Part shown: piece by piece, positions 43,235 through 51,781 of the stretch
Numbering within the stretch: position 1 is the stretch's first letter
Layout of the letters: each line of letters starts with the position of its first letter
Assembly: GCA_017626395.1 (NCBI GenBank)
Contig: JAGAIU010000078.1
Coordinates: 62,001-126,000 of the forward strand
Direction: 5' to 3'
DNA: 64,000 nt
DNA from: Clostridia bacterium
Lineage (GTDB): Bacteria; Bacillota; Clostridia; TANB77; CAG-465
Made by a program: the position numbers and the translations under genes
Notes under the pieces: generated by a model
Told to the model about the DNA's origin: nothing
Databases searched by the model: none
Seen by the model: the letters and a program-made list of their open reading frames with translations, nothing else

Positions 43235-43564
43235 TTAAATTCCATATTGATAGTTATTATTAAAAATAAAAGAGTTGTTAGAAATAGTTACAAATTTAAT
43301 AGAGAAGATATCACAATACAACAAATTGTTATCTTGTACTGAACGTAATACAATATAACTTGCACCAACTTCTAGCAATACACCAATTCTATCTTGTAGA
43401 CTAGATGTACCTATTAAAAACTCTACTTTTAATAACTTACCTATGTAATTTCTTAAAAATGCTGGTGTATAGATTGAATTAGTTAAATTTTCTGGTAAGT
43501 TTGTTGGAGTAGTAGTATTGTTATTTAATTGCGTTTCTTGACGATTATCTGAATTATTATACAT
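43235..43564 (-). CDS. gerQ: GerQ-like spore coat/germination protein
   Basis: 109 residues from the ATG at 43564 (GAAAGGAG, 8-base spacer). An Asn/Gln/Thr-rich N-terminal 35 residues are followed by a compact beta domain (FLRNYIGKLLKVEF ... IGVLLEVGASYIVLRS ... LYCDIFSIKFVTI) that resembles the C-terminal domain of GerQ. GerQ is a spore coat protein cross-linked by transglutaminase and needed to place CwlJ. The assignment is supported strongly by position directly after cwlJ, the Bacillus operon order. Confidence 0.72.
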   Translation of the reverse strand: MYNNSDNRQETQLNNNTTTPTNLPENLTNSIYTPAFLRNYIGKLLKVEFLIGTSSLQDRIGVLLEVGASYIVLRSVQDNNLLYCDIFSIKFVTISNNSFIFNNNYQYGI

Positions 43565-43581
43565 ATTATATGCTCCTTTCA

Positions 43582-44028
43582 CTATGTATCTTTATATAGT
43601 TCGGTAGGTGAATAGAAACAGTGATTTATTATTCTTGTATGAAGTTCACCAGAGCCATTATATGGAAATTCTTCAGGACACTTGGGTCTAAATGGGTTCA
43701 TAAACCATAGACAGGATACTGTTTCACTTAGGAGATTTCCACTTAAAGCCCAATCTGCAATTGAATAGTGTAGTTCATCTGGATTCATATTATATAAATT
43801 CTGAGGATTATATTTTCCACCTAAAGTATCTGTAGCACAGTTAAACTGTCCTTGTTGAAATATAATATTACGTATATTACCACCTTGAGATATTCTAAAA
43901 TATTCACCGACACTTACATTAACTCTATTCATTATTACAGAAGCTACTGCTTTCATCCCGTTATCCCCTTCGCCACCTGCTTCACACATTACTATCCTTG
44001 CTAGTAACTCTCTATCTGAGAAACTCAT
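43582..44028 (-). CDS. cwlJ: Spore cortex-lytic cell wall hydrolase CwlJ
   Basis: 148 residues with no signal peptide, as expected of CwlJ, which is placed from the mother cell. The Hydrolase_2 (SleB/CwlJ) core is complete: LLARIVMCEAGGEGDNGMKAV with the catalytic Glu, VASVIMNRV, QFNCATDT and ETVSCLWFMNP. In spores it degrades muramic-lactam cortex during germination, in response to Ca-dipicolinate in Bacillus. AGGTGAT lies before the ATG, and a SigK/SigE-like promoter is just upstream. gerQ follows 17 bases after its stop. Confidence 0.9.
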   Translation of the reverse strand: MSFSDRELLARIVMCEAGGEGDNGMKAVASVIMNRVNVSVGEYFRISQGGNIRNIIFQQGQFNCATDTLGGKYNPQNLYNMNPDELHYSIADWALSGNLLSETVSCLWFMNPFRPKCPEEFPYNGSGELHTRIINHCFYSPTELYKDT

Positions 44029-44054
44029 ATTATCACCTACTTTAATTCATATAA

Positions 44055-44081
44055 TATACTATGTAAAAAAATAATAAATGT
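44055..44081 (-). promoter_or_regulatory. Candidate mother-cell (SigK/SigE-type) promoter of cwlJ-gerQ
   Basis: Minus strand: AC (44081-44080), 16-base spacer, CATAGTATA (44063-44055), an exact match to the CATAnnnTA -10 of SigK and close to SigE. The predicted start would be about 20 bases before the ATG. Confidence 0.55.
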
Positions 44082-44144
44082 TAAATTAATTTAAATATAT
44101 ATAATATAATTACATAAAAATATAACAGAAATGTAATAAAAGCA

Positions 44145-44173
44145 TTTACATTATGTAAAATAAGTGGTATAAT
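44145..44173 (+). promoter_or_regulatory. Promoter of the sortase-like gene
   Basis: TTTACA (44145-44150), 17-base spacer, TATAAT (44168-44173), with TGG extension. Confidence 0.8.
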
Positions 44174-44218
44174 ACGAGAGCACGTTTAGAGAAGATGTAG
44201 TAATAAAGGTGGTAAAAA

Positions 44219-44914
44219 ATGAAGAAGTTAAATGTGGCAATATTACTAGTAGTTACATTATTTATTTTTACTTGTTGTATATCTCCAGTGATAGTAACAG
44301 AAAGTGATATGATCACACTAACTTTGCCGGAATATAGAGTAAGCGAATATGAAATAAAGTTACAAATAGTAGAATTAGAAGAAATAAAAGCAGTATATTA
44401 CGAAGAACCTATAACTGTTAAAGCTGAGGTTTCTAGTAATGCTCAAAACAGTGTAAATAACAATGATGTAGTTGATAATGTTAGTAGAACTACAACAGTA
44501 AGCAGAAATTTAGGAAATATAGGAAGATTAGAAATACCAACAGTCGGATATTCTGCTGCACTAAATAATGGTTTAGTAGATACAGCATATGCACAAATAG
44601 TAGTTGATGCATATGATTCAGCTTGTTATATTGGATATAACGGATATACAACATATATAGGAGACCATTATTACCAAGGATTTGCTAATATGAAGAATTC
44701 TGTTCCAGGTTCAACATTTGCATATATCTATGAAACTGATGGCTCAGTTACAACGTATATATGTGTTGCTAAATATTATAACTGTGTAAAAAGTGGATAT
44801 GTATATGATGAAAATGGAATAAATATCTATTTTTCAGGTTATGATTTAGCTATGGTTACTTGTAATGATTCAACGAGTACATCTGTTACAGTAACTTATT
44901 GGAACAAAATATAA
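44219..44914 (+). CDS. Secreted, divergent sortase-like protein
   Basis: 231 residues: hydrophobic N-terminal signal or anchor (about 5-25, with a CC pair at 19-20 that could be a lipobox variant), a linker rich in Asn/Ser, and a C-terminal domain (about 100-231) with the sortase order: GRLEIPTVG, YIGDH with His150, and LAMVTC with Cys215. The His-Cys distance of 65 residues matches sortases. The catalytic Arg expected about 13 residues after Cys is not seen, so it may be a different cysteine enzyme on the same fold or an inactive one. Monocistronic. Confidence 0.55.
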   Translation: MKKLNVAILLVVTLFIFTCCISPVIVTESDMITLTLPEYRVSEYEIKLQIVELEEIKAVYYEEPITVKAEVSSNAQNSVNNNDVVDNVSRTTTVSRNLGNIGRLEIPTVGYSAALNNGLVDTAYAQIVVDAYDSACYIGYNGYTTYIGDHYYQGFANMKNSVPGSTFAYIYETDGSVTTYICVAKYYNCVKSGYVYDENGINIYFSGYDLAMVTCNDSTSTSVTVTYWNKI

Positions 44915-44944
44915 TAATAACTACAAAAAATATTGTTAAATTAA

Positions 44945-44981
44945 GAATAAGTCATTATATAAATAATGGCTTATTTTTTGT
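44945..44981 (+). terminator. Terminator after the sortase-like gene
   Basis: AATAAGTCATTAT pairs with ATAATGGCTTATT (G-T pair), followed by T residues. Confidence 0.8.
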
Positions 44982-45054
44982 ACTTTGTTGATAATTTTTA
45001 TAGTTTTATGTTATATTGAAATTAGAGAATATAAAATGTAAGTGGAGGATATAT

Positions 45055-45288
45055 ATGAGAGATATTAAGGAGCTAGTTAGTAAAATTTTATTAAATGAAA
45101 TAACTGATGATGATATGACAGAAGAAGAGAAAAAATTAGTTATGGACTTTATAGAAAAAGAAAGTAAAGAAATAGAAAAAGAAACTAAAAAAGCACAAAA
45201 GGAAAAAGAAAAATCGTTAAAAAGAATTGAAAAGCTAAATAAAGCAAATGAAAAATTAGATAAACTTATCGAAAAGGAGAGTAAGTAA
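45055..45288 (+). CDS. Small charged coiled-coil protein
   Basis: 77 residues from ATG 45055 behind GTGGAGG; the upstream in-frame ATG at 45016 has no ribosome site. Lys/Glu-rich with a heptad-like helix from about 30 to the end. Its stop overlaps the next start (TAATG), so the two genes are translationally coupled. Function unknown. Confidence 0.65.
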   Translation: MRDIKELVSKILLNEITDDDMTEEEKKLVMDFIEKESKEIEKETKKAQKEKEKSLKRIEKLNKANEKLDKLIEKESK

Positions 45289-45941
45289 TGTTTGAAGATA
45301 TTGTAAATTCTATTAAAGATGATGTGAAGAAAGATATAGACTTATATACAGGTAAAGATGTTAGACCATTTGGCAGTTATAGGCCACATGAACTAAGAAA
45401 ATTACCTTTAACTACCATTGTAAAATCATTAAAAATGAGTTGGGATCAATTAGGTAAAGAACAAGAAGAAGCTAGAGAAGCTCAAAGCATGGAATATAAT
45501 ATGGAAGCCAGTTTTGTGCAAAAAGCCAAGAATTTTTTTGATAGAAATAAAAGAAAATTTGTAGTAGGCTTTAACTTAGCTTTAGTTGGAGTAGGTGCTG
45601 GACTTAATTTAAATTATTTTGTTAATAACGGACAAATGTTACCAGAGGGACAAGACATTATTGCTCCAATTGTTGAAAAAATTCAAAGTACTATTCAACA
45701 AGAGCGAATTGATGAAATGGAACAACCAGTGGTAACTGTTGGAGAACATGAGACCACAATTACAGATAAAGCTACTGAACATGAAGAATTTAAAGCAGAA
45801 CTTCAAGAAGGTGTTGTTCAAGAAGAAGAACTTACACAAGAACAATTAGAAGAAAGAGCTGAAATTAATCAAGAACAAAATATAGAAGATGCTAAAGTAA
45901 AGCAGTCACAAGAAATTCAAACAGATGATATGGTGAAATAG
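45288..45941 (+). CDS. Membrane-anchored uncharacterised protein with acidic tail
   Basis: 217 residues: a soluble N-terminal part (about 1-85), one hydrophobic helix (about 88-107, KFVVGFNLALVGVGAGL), and a C-terminal domain that is very rich in Glu and Gln. The arrangement suggests an inside-facing N terminus with a disordered or coiled tail on the other side of the membrane. No family recognised. It shares an operon with the upstream coiled-coil gene. Confidence 0.65.
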   Translation: MFEDIVNSIKDDVKKDIDLYTGKDVRPFGSYRPHELRKLPLTTIVKSLKMSWDQLGKEQEEAREAQSMEYNMEASFVQKAKNFFDRNKRKFVVGFNLALVGVGAGLNLNYFVNNGQMLPEGQDIIAPIVEKIQSTIQQERIDEMEQPVVTVGEHETTITDKATEHEEFKAELQEGVVQEEELTQEQLEERAEINQEQNIEDAKVKQSQEIQTDDMVK

Positions 45942-45972
45942 TAAAAAGACAGAATTTAAGTTGAAGTGACAA

Positions 45973-46016
45973 AAAAGAAAGTAAACACAATGTTTCGTGT
46001 TTACTTTCTTTTTTGT
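45973..46016. terminator. Bidirectional terminator before the nucleotide-sugar dehydrogenase
   Basis: GAAAGTAAACAC pairs with GTGTTTACTTTC, with A and T tracts on either side. Confidence 0.85.
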
Positions 46017-46062
46017 ATATAATTTAAAGTATAAAAAATAAATATAGTAATAAAGAAATTTA

Positions 46063-47229
46063 TTAATCTCTATTAAACAAATCTCTAGTATATATTTTAT
46101 CCTGTATATCAGATAAAGAGTCATCCATTCTATTAACTAATACAATATCAGATGTATTTTTAAATTCGGCTAAATCTGATATAACTTTACAATCATTAAA
46201 TGTATGTTTATTTAAAATTGGCTCATATATGTATACATCAATATTATTATCTTTTAATCTTTCTATTATTCCTTGAATAGCACTAAATCTGAAATTATCT
46301 GAATCTTTTTTCATAGCAAGTCTGTATATACCGACAGATTTTGGCTGCTTTTGCAAAATCATGTTAGATATATGATTTTTTCTAGTATCATTAGATTGTA
46401 CAATAGCTCCAATTAAATTTTGAGGTACTTTAGAATAGTTGGCAAGTAGTTGTTTTGTGTCTTTTGGAAGACAGTATCCACCATATCCAAAAGAAGGATT
46501 ATTGTAAAAATTACCTATTCTTGGATCAAGTCCAACACCTTCTATTATATCTTTTGAATTTAGATTATTAATTTCTGCATATGTATCAAGTTCGTTAAAG
46601 TAAGATATTCTTAATGCTAAATATGTATTTGAGAAAAGCTTTACAGCTTCAGCCTCAGTACTATTCATATATTTAATAGAAATATCCTCTTTTAATGCAC
46701 TTTCTTTAAGTAAATTTGCAAAGATTTCAGCTTTCTCACTTTTTTCACCAACTATTATTCTAGATGGATATAAATTATCATAAAGAGCTTTTCCTTCTCT
46801 TAAAAATTCTGGAGAAAAGAAAATATTATTTATATCATATTTGTTTTTTATATAATTAATAAATCCAACTGGAATTGTAGATTTTATTACTATAGTTGTA
46901 TCTAATTTCATAGCGATAATTTTTTGAATGACGTCTTCAACAGAAGATGTATCAAATTGGTTAGTTATATCATCGTAATTAGTTGGAGTACTTATTATAA
47001 TATATTCTGCATTTTTAAAAGCATCTGTATAATCTAAAGTAGCTCTTAAATTTAGTTCTTCGTTTTTTAAATATTCTTCGATTTCATTATCTCTAATAGG
47101 TGATATTCGGTTGTTTATCATATTCACTTTTTCGGGAAGTATATCAAAAGCAACTACTTCATTTTTTTGACTTAATAAAGTAGCTATAGACAATCCTACA
47201 TATCCCATTCCAGCAATTGCTATTTTCAC
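46063..47229 (-). CDS. UDP-glucose/GDP-mannose-type nucleotide-sugar dehydrogenase
   Basis: 388 residues behind AAAGGAGGTAA. The N-terminal Rossmann fold starts MKIAIAGMGYVGLS; ISTPTNYDD, FSPEFLREGKALYD and the catalytic region FGYGGYCLPKDTKQL with its active-site Cys are all present. Such enzymes oxidise UDP-glucose to UDP-glucuronate (or UDP-ManNAc to the uronate) in four-electron steps. The sequence favours the UDP-glucose 6-dehydrogenase group. It sits next to pilus and glycan genes and could supply uronate for a surface polymer. Confidence 0.88.
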   Translation of the reverse strand: MKIAIAGMGYVGLSIATLLSQKNEVVAFDILPEKVNMINNRISPIRDNEIEEYLKNEELNLRATLDYTDAFKNAEYIIISTPTNYDDITNQFDTSSVEDVIQKIIAMKLDTTIVIKSTIPVGFINYIKNKYDINNIFFSPEFLREGKALYDNLYPSRIIVGEKSEKAEIFANLLKESALKEDISIKYMNSTEAEAVKLFSNTYLALRISYFNELDTYAEINNLNSKDIIEGVGLDPRIGNFYNNPSFGYGGYCLPKDTKQLLANYSKVPQNLIGAIVQSNDTRKNHISNMILQKQPKSVGIYRLAMKKDSDNFRFSAIQGIIERLKDNNIDVYIYEPILNKHTFNDCKVISDLAEFKNTSDIVLVNRMDDSLSDIQDKIYTRDLFNRD

Positions 47230-47470
47230 ATTTACCTCCTTTTTTTGTTATTAAAGTAATATTAATAACAGATGTAGTATGTTCAAATATGCTTATATCT
47301 CATAATTTCGTAAAAGTCAATAATTAACTAATAAATATTTTGGTATTAGAAATAATAGTATAGTTTTGATTTTTTTATAAAAAATAAGTTATTTGTTGAA
47401 ATAAGTTTTTTTATATGATAATCTAGAATTGATAATTATATCAAGTGTATATAAAGAAAAGAGGAAAAAG

Positions 47471-47665
47471 ATGCCAAATCTAGAAGATATAACTAAATAC
47501 TTAAAGCAATTAAAGTTTAAGAAAAATATATTAGGATATATAGATGAAGTAGACTTGTGGAAAAAAATAGAGGTAATTGATTCTATGTATAGAAAAGTAT
47601 ATGAAGAACAAGAAATAAAAATTAAATATTTAGAGAATAGAGAAAATGAAAAAGCAAGTAAGTAA
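47471..47665 (+). CDS. Small helical protein of the pilus operon
   Basis: 64 residues from ATG 47471 (AAGAGGAAAAAG upstream). Helical and charged, with no signal peptide. It overlaps the start of the signal-peptidase-like gene by 20 bases in another frame, which indicates tight coupling. Similar small cytoplasmic helical proteins precede secretion genes in some Clostridia, but I cannot name a function. Confidence 0.6.
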   Translation: MPNLEDITKYLKQLKFKKNILGYIDEVDLWKKIEVIDSMYRKVYEEQEIKIKYLENRENEKASK

Positions 47666-48200
47666 GGTTGAAACAACACAAGATATAATAATTGCTAGAA
47701 AAGTAAAAGCTTTTGAAAAGAGAGAAATTAAAAAACTTTTCATAAAGATTATTGAAATTTGTTTAGTTATATGGATAATTTTCTTTGTTATATATGGAAT
47801 AAAAGTTCAAAAAAATCAAGATATGTTTCCTAGTATAAGAGAGGGAGATATTCTTTTATATTTAAGAGTAGGATTAGATTTAAATAGTGGCGATATTATA
47901 ATTTTTAATAAAGAAGGAAAAAGTTATACTTCAAGAATTGTAGCAATGCCTGGAGATGTAGTAGACATTAGTGAAAATGGTGAGCTTATTATAAATGGTA
48001 ATGTACAGCAAGAAGAAATTTTCTTTGATACATATAAAATAGGAGAAGATAGAACATATCCTTATCAAGTTGAAGAAGATTCGTACTTTGTATTAGGAGA
48101 TTATAGAACAGAATCTGTAGATAGTAGAATATTTGGAACTGTATATAAAGATGAAATCGATGGAGAAGTATTTAATTTCTACAGAAAAAGAAATCTATAA
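47646..48200 (+). CDS. Signal-peptidase-I-like protein without the catalytic dyad (SipA-like pilus accessory)
   Basis: 184 residues: cytoplasmic N terminus, one membrane helix (about 33-51), and an S26 signal-peptidase fold with the boxes MFPSIREGD, SRIVAMPGD and LGDYRTESVDSR. The catalytic Ser is replaced by Asp59 and the catalytic Lys by Ser96, as seen by comparison with the intact enzyme at 62222 (ESMYPT and YIKRVIGLPGD). Streptococcal SipA from FCT pilus islands has the same kind of loss and is needed for pilus polymerisation rather than cleavage. Its place directly before a pilin and a class B sortase strongly supports that role here. Confidence 0.82.
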   Translation: MKKQVSKVETTQDIIIARKVKAFEKREIKKLFIKIIEICLVIWIIFFVIYGIKVQKNQDMFPSIREGDILLYLRVGLDLNSGDIIIFNKEGKSYTSRIVAMPGDVVDISENGELIINGNVQQEEIFFDTYKIGEDRTYPYQVEEDSYFVLGDYRTESVDSRIFGTVYKDEIDGEVFNFYRKRNL

Positions 48201-48268
48201 TTTTATAACATAGTTTAAAATATACGTTTTTGTATATTTTATATATATTTTTTAAGGGGGAGAAAAAA

Positions 48269-49585
48269 ATGAAAAACAAAAAACTAGTTACGGTATTAGT
48301 TGTATTTGCTATGATGATAACTACTGTTTTTTCAGTAATCGCAGCAAATGTGCCTGAAACAACAGTTAACACAGCTACAATTAATATCAACAAAAAATTG
48401 GAACCTAGTGCTGGTGGATTTTATCCTGAAACAGATACTTTCCAATTTAAACTTGAACCTGTAAGCTATACTTTAGCTTCTGATGGTGTTGTAGTAGCTG
48501 ATCCAGATGCAACTTATATGCCAGCAGGAACAACTATTGATGTAAAAGTTGAAGATCACGATAATGATCCTTTAACTGCAAAAATAGGTTCTGCATCAAC
48601 AGACTTAGAATTTAAATATTGGGAAAATGAATATGTTAGTTGCAGTGGTGGTGCAAATGTATATAAACGTGCAGGTGTTTATACATATAAATTAACAGAA
48701 ATAGCACCAACTGATACAACAGTATCTTATGATCCTGAAACATACTATGTAAATATTTATCTTGTTCAACAAGTTGATGAAAATAATGTGCCTGTTGAAA
48801 ATCCAGATGGATATGGATACTCTTATGATGAGTTACTTCCAACAACAATTCAATCTGTAACAGCTTGGCAAGGAACTAATATGACTGAAGAACAATTACA
48901 AAGACTACAAAGTGATTGGACAGGCGAGTTAGTAAGTACAGATTCAGCTGATGATGGTAAATTTGCTATTGGAACTAATGAAGTAACATATCCTTTTGAT
49001 AACTCATATGCTACAACTACAAGTTTAAAATTGCAAAAAAATATAAATGGTAATTATTCAGATCTTAATAAACAATTTGAATTCGAAATTACAATTGATG
49101 ATGGTCTAAATGCTGCAACACCAGCAAATTATGACATAGTATTTGATTATGAAGAATATCTTGATTATTCATGGTCTGAAGTTAGAGCTATGGAAGAAGC
49201 TGGAATTACTTCAGGAACACCAATTACTGTAAAATTAGCTCATACTCAAAATATAACAATTTCTGGTTTACCATCTGGTACAACATATACAATTGTTGAA
49301 AAACAAGCTCCAACATATGTTGGTGAATATACTATAACAGATGGTGGTACAGGTAAAACAGAAAGTGCTGAAGCAGGTGTAAATTTAACAGCAACTGGTA
49401 CTTTATCAGATAACGGATTCACAGATGGAGTTTTAACTGGAGAAGAAGTAGTATTTACAAATACAAAAGAAGTTAGTGTTCCTACTGGTATAGCATTAAG
49501 TGCGTTACCTTATGTTATAGGTGTAGCTACATTTACAATTGCATTTGTAATTATAAAAAATAAAAAGAAAGAAGAACAAATATAA
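48269..49585 (+). CDS. FctA-like major pilin with VPTG sorting signal
   Basis: 438 residues from ATG 48269 (AAGGGGGAG upstream). A signal peptide (about 1-26, ending VIAA) is followed by an FctA/isopeptide-type domain (TININKKLEP, DTFQFKLEP, and the Glu box YTYKLTEIAP), a second Cna-like domain (SLKLQKNI, FEFEITIDDG, YTIVEKQAP, VVFTNTKE), and a C-terminal cell-wall sorting signal: VSVPTG, hydrophobic helix, then KNKKKEE. The VPTG-type motif and neighbouring class B sortase match streptococcal T3/FCT-3 pili. The Lys-Glu pattern predicts intramolecular isopeptide bonds. Confidence 0.85.
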   Translation: MKNKKLVTVLVVFAMMITTVFSVIAANVPETTVNTATININKKLEPSAGGFYPETDTFQFKLEPVSYTLASDGVVVADPDATYMPAGTTIDVKVEDHDNDPLTAKIGSASTDLEFKYWENEYVSCSGGANVYKRAGVYTYKLTEIAPTDTTVSYDPETYYVNIYLVQQVDENNVPVENPDGYGYSYDELLPTTIQSVTAWQGTNMTEEQLQRLQSDWTGELVSTDSADDGKFAIGTNEVTYPFDNSYATTTSLKLQKNINGNYSDLNKQFEFEITIDDGLNAATPANYDIVFDYEEYLDYSWSEVRAMEEAGITSGTPITVKLAHTQNITISGLPSGTTYTIVEKQAPTYVGEYTITDGGTGKTESAEAGVNLTATGTLSDNGFTDGVLTGEEVVFTNTKEVSVPTGIALSALPYVIGVATFTIAFVIIKNKKKEEQI

Positions 49586-49600
49586 TTTGGAGGAATAAAA

Positions 49601-50347
49601 TTGAGTAAAGCATATAAAGTGGCAAAATTTATTGATAATATTATAAATAAGATAATTAGTCTATTTTTTATTATTGCTATAATTTTCTGCTTATATGCTT
49701 TATTTGATATATTTACTGTATATAATGGTGCATCTTCAAGTGGAAAAATTGCTATATTAAAACCTACAGTTGAAGAACCTATTGAAAATAAAATAGATAG
49801 ATTAAATAATATAAATCCGGACATTTGCGGCTGGATAACTATTGATGGTACTAATATTGATTATCCGATTTTAATAGGAGAAGATAATTCTAAATATTTA
49901 ACTAGAGATGTGTATGGTAATTATGCTGTATATGGAAGTATTTTTTTAGATTATAGAAATTCAAGAGAATGGCTAGATAAATATTCGGTTGTATTTGGTC
50001 ATAATATGAAAAATGATGTAATGTTTTCAGATATAAAAAAATTTGCTGAACAGGAATTTTTTGATACACATACAACTGGTATGATATATACAAAAAACGG
50101 AATATTTGAATTACAAATTTTTGCTTTTTTAGAAACTGATGCATTTGACTCTAATGTATATGGTATTAAGAGTAGCAATGAAAAGAGTATATTTGATAAA
50201 GTAGAATATATAAAAGAAAATGCTATCCATTATCGTGAAGTAGAATTTTTAGAAGAAGATAAAATAATAGCATTATCTACTTGTAAGAATAATGTAACTG
50301 ATGGAAGACAAATTCTATTTGTTAAAATATCAAATAAAGTTAATTAA
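49601..50347 (+). CDS. Class B sortase, probable pilus polymerase
   Basis: 248 residues from TTG 49601, the only start suitably placed after TTGGAGG. One N-terminal membrane helix (about 18-40), then a class B sortase domain with GWITIDGTNIDYPI, catalytic His134 (VFGHNM), Cys228 (LSTC) and Arg236 (DGRQILFV). It starts 15 bases after the pilin gene and should join pilin subunits through the VPTG signal, as SrtC2 does in streptococci. No second pilin or tip adhesin is seen, so the pilus would be of the one-subunit kind or use a partner elsewhere. Confidence 0.88.
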   Translation: MSKAYKVAKFIDNIINKIISLFFIIAIIFCLYALFDIFTVYNGASSSGKIAILKPTVEEPIENKIDRLNNINPDICGWITIDGTNIDYPILIGEDNSKYLTRDVYGNYAVYGSIFLDYRNSREWLDKYSVVFGHNMKNDVMFSDIKKFAEQEFFDTHTTGMIYTKNGIFELQIFAFLETDAFDSNVYGIKSSNEKSIFDKVEYIKENAIHYREVEFLEEDKIIALSTCKNNVTDGRQILFVKISNKVN

Positions 50348-50384
50348 GAAGAATTAATACAAAGTTTAATTCTTCTTTTTTTTT
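50347..50384 (+). terminator. Terminator of the pilus operon
   Basis: AAGAAGAATTAA pairs with TTAATTCTTCTT, followed by a long T run. Confidence 0.88.
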
Positions 50385-50464
50385 CTTATTTATGAGATGA
50401 AATGTTATTACTTGATAAAACAGAGCTAGTATGATAAACTATGTTTGAATAAAGAGGGAAAGAT

Positions 50465-51781
50465 ATGAGAAAAATATTAGATTTTTTTATTACAAAAAAT
50501 AGAGAAAAAAGTCAAAAAATAGTTATAGTAATAGTTTATATTTTAGCGGCTATAGTATTTAATTTGAGGATTTTTGATACTCAAAGTGTGATTAATGAAT
50601 TCGCAGATGAAAGAGTTCACATAGCTTATGTGGCATATTTAGAAGAAACGGGTAAGATTATTCCAGAATTTAAAGATATTCCTACACTTGAGCATCCATC
50701 GTTTGTTGAAGAAAATAATTATGAAGAAGGTTCGGTAAATTATTTAGGACATGCTCCATTGTATTATCATATTTTAAAGCTTTTTAATATTGTAAAAGTA
50801 GATGGTAATAACGTTACATACAGCTTATTTGCTTTGAGGTTAATTACTCAAATAATAAGCAACATTGCACTTTTTGTAGGATTTTATATTGGATATAAAA
50901 ATATTAAAAGTATTATAGGAACAATAATTTTTGCATTTGGATTAGTTACAGTTCCACTGTTTTCATATGTTTCGGGTGCTGTACAAAATGATGCTTTATC
51001 TTTTTTAGGAATGAATATATATATATTAGGTATGTTAAGATTTGTTAAAAATGAAGAAGAAAAGAAAAGAGATTATTTAACATATTTTATAATAGCACTT
51101 GGATGCTTTATATGTATGTTAAATAAATTAACTGCTGGATTATTTGTAATAATAAGCTTTTTAATTATATTTATATATACAATGATTAAGGAAAAAAGTA
51201 TAAAGCCTTTAATATGTAAAGAGTTTTTTGCTACTATTCCAGTATACCTGATTATATTAGCTTATTATCTTATAATAATAAGCAGATATGGGACTATAAA
51301 TCCTTCTTTACCTAATATTGCACCAGAATATTTCAAAACTACTGAATTATACGGTGGACAAATTTATTTAGATAAAATACCTTTTGATTATTATGCAAAA
51401 ATGTATTGGACCAATTTTGTTAGATATTGGGGCGGAGTAGATAAAAATATAGGTGGAATATATTCGGATGTTAATGAAGCAAAACTTCCTGTTATAATTT
51501 TTATTTTACCAATAATATATTTAATTTTTGAAATTATGGAGAAGAAGAAAATAAATATTGTATATTATGCTGTATACTTTGCTGTTTTGGCTGCGATAGG
51601 AATTCAATTTTATAAAGCTTGGTATGAATTCAGATTCGTAAGTGGATATACAGGTGGATATCATTCGAGATATTATGTGTGTGCTATGGTTCCATTTTTA
51701 TATCTTATAGCTATGATTTTTGAATCAGTATTTAATATATTTAAAGAGGAAGATAAACATGAAAAAACAAATAAAAAATAA
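50465..51781 (+). CDS. GT-C fold membrane glycosyltransferase-like protein (DUF2142/PMT type)
   Basis: 438 residues with about ten hydrophobic helices. The first external loop carries acidic residues (EFADERVHIAY) and, later, YLGHAPLYYHILKLF, the pattern of GT-C enzymes that take a sugar from a polyprenyl-phosphate donor. The downstream GT2 protein could make such a donor. First gene of a four-gene overlapping operon. Substrate and acceptor unknown. Confidence 0.65.
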   Translation: MRKILDFFITKNREKSQKIVIVIVYILAAIVFNLRIFDTQSVINEFADERVHIAYVAYLEETGKIIPEFKDIPTLEHPSFVEENNYEEGSVNYLGHAPLYYHILKLFNIVKVDGNNVTYSLFALRLITQIISNIALFVGFYIGYKNIKSIIGTIIFAFGLVTVPLFSYVSGAVQNDALSFLGMNIYILGMLRFVKNEEEKKRDYLTYFIIALGCFICMLNKLTAGLFVIISFLIIFIYTMIKEKSIKPLICKEFFATIPVYLIILAYYLIIISRYGTINPSLPNIAPEYFKTTELYGGQIYLDKIPFDYYAKMYWTNFVRYWGGVDKNIGGIYSDVNEAKLPVIIFILPIIYLIFEIMEKKKINIVYYAVYFAVLAAIGIQFYKAWYEFRFVSGYTGGYHSRYYVCAMVPFLYLIAMIFESVFNIFKEEDKHEKTNKK

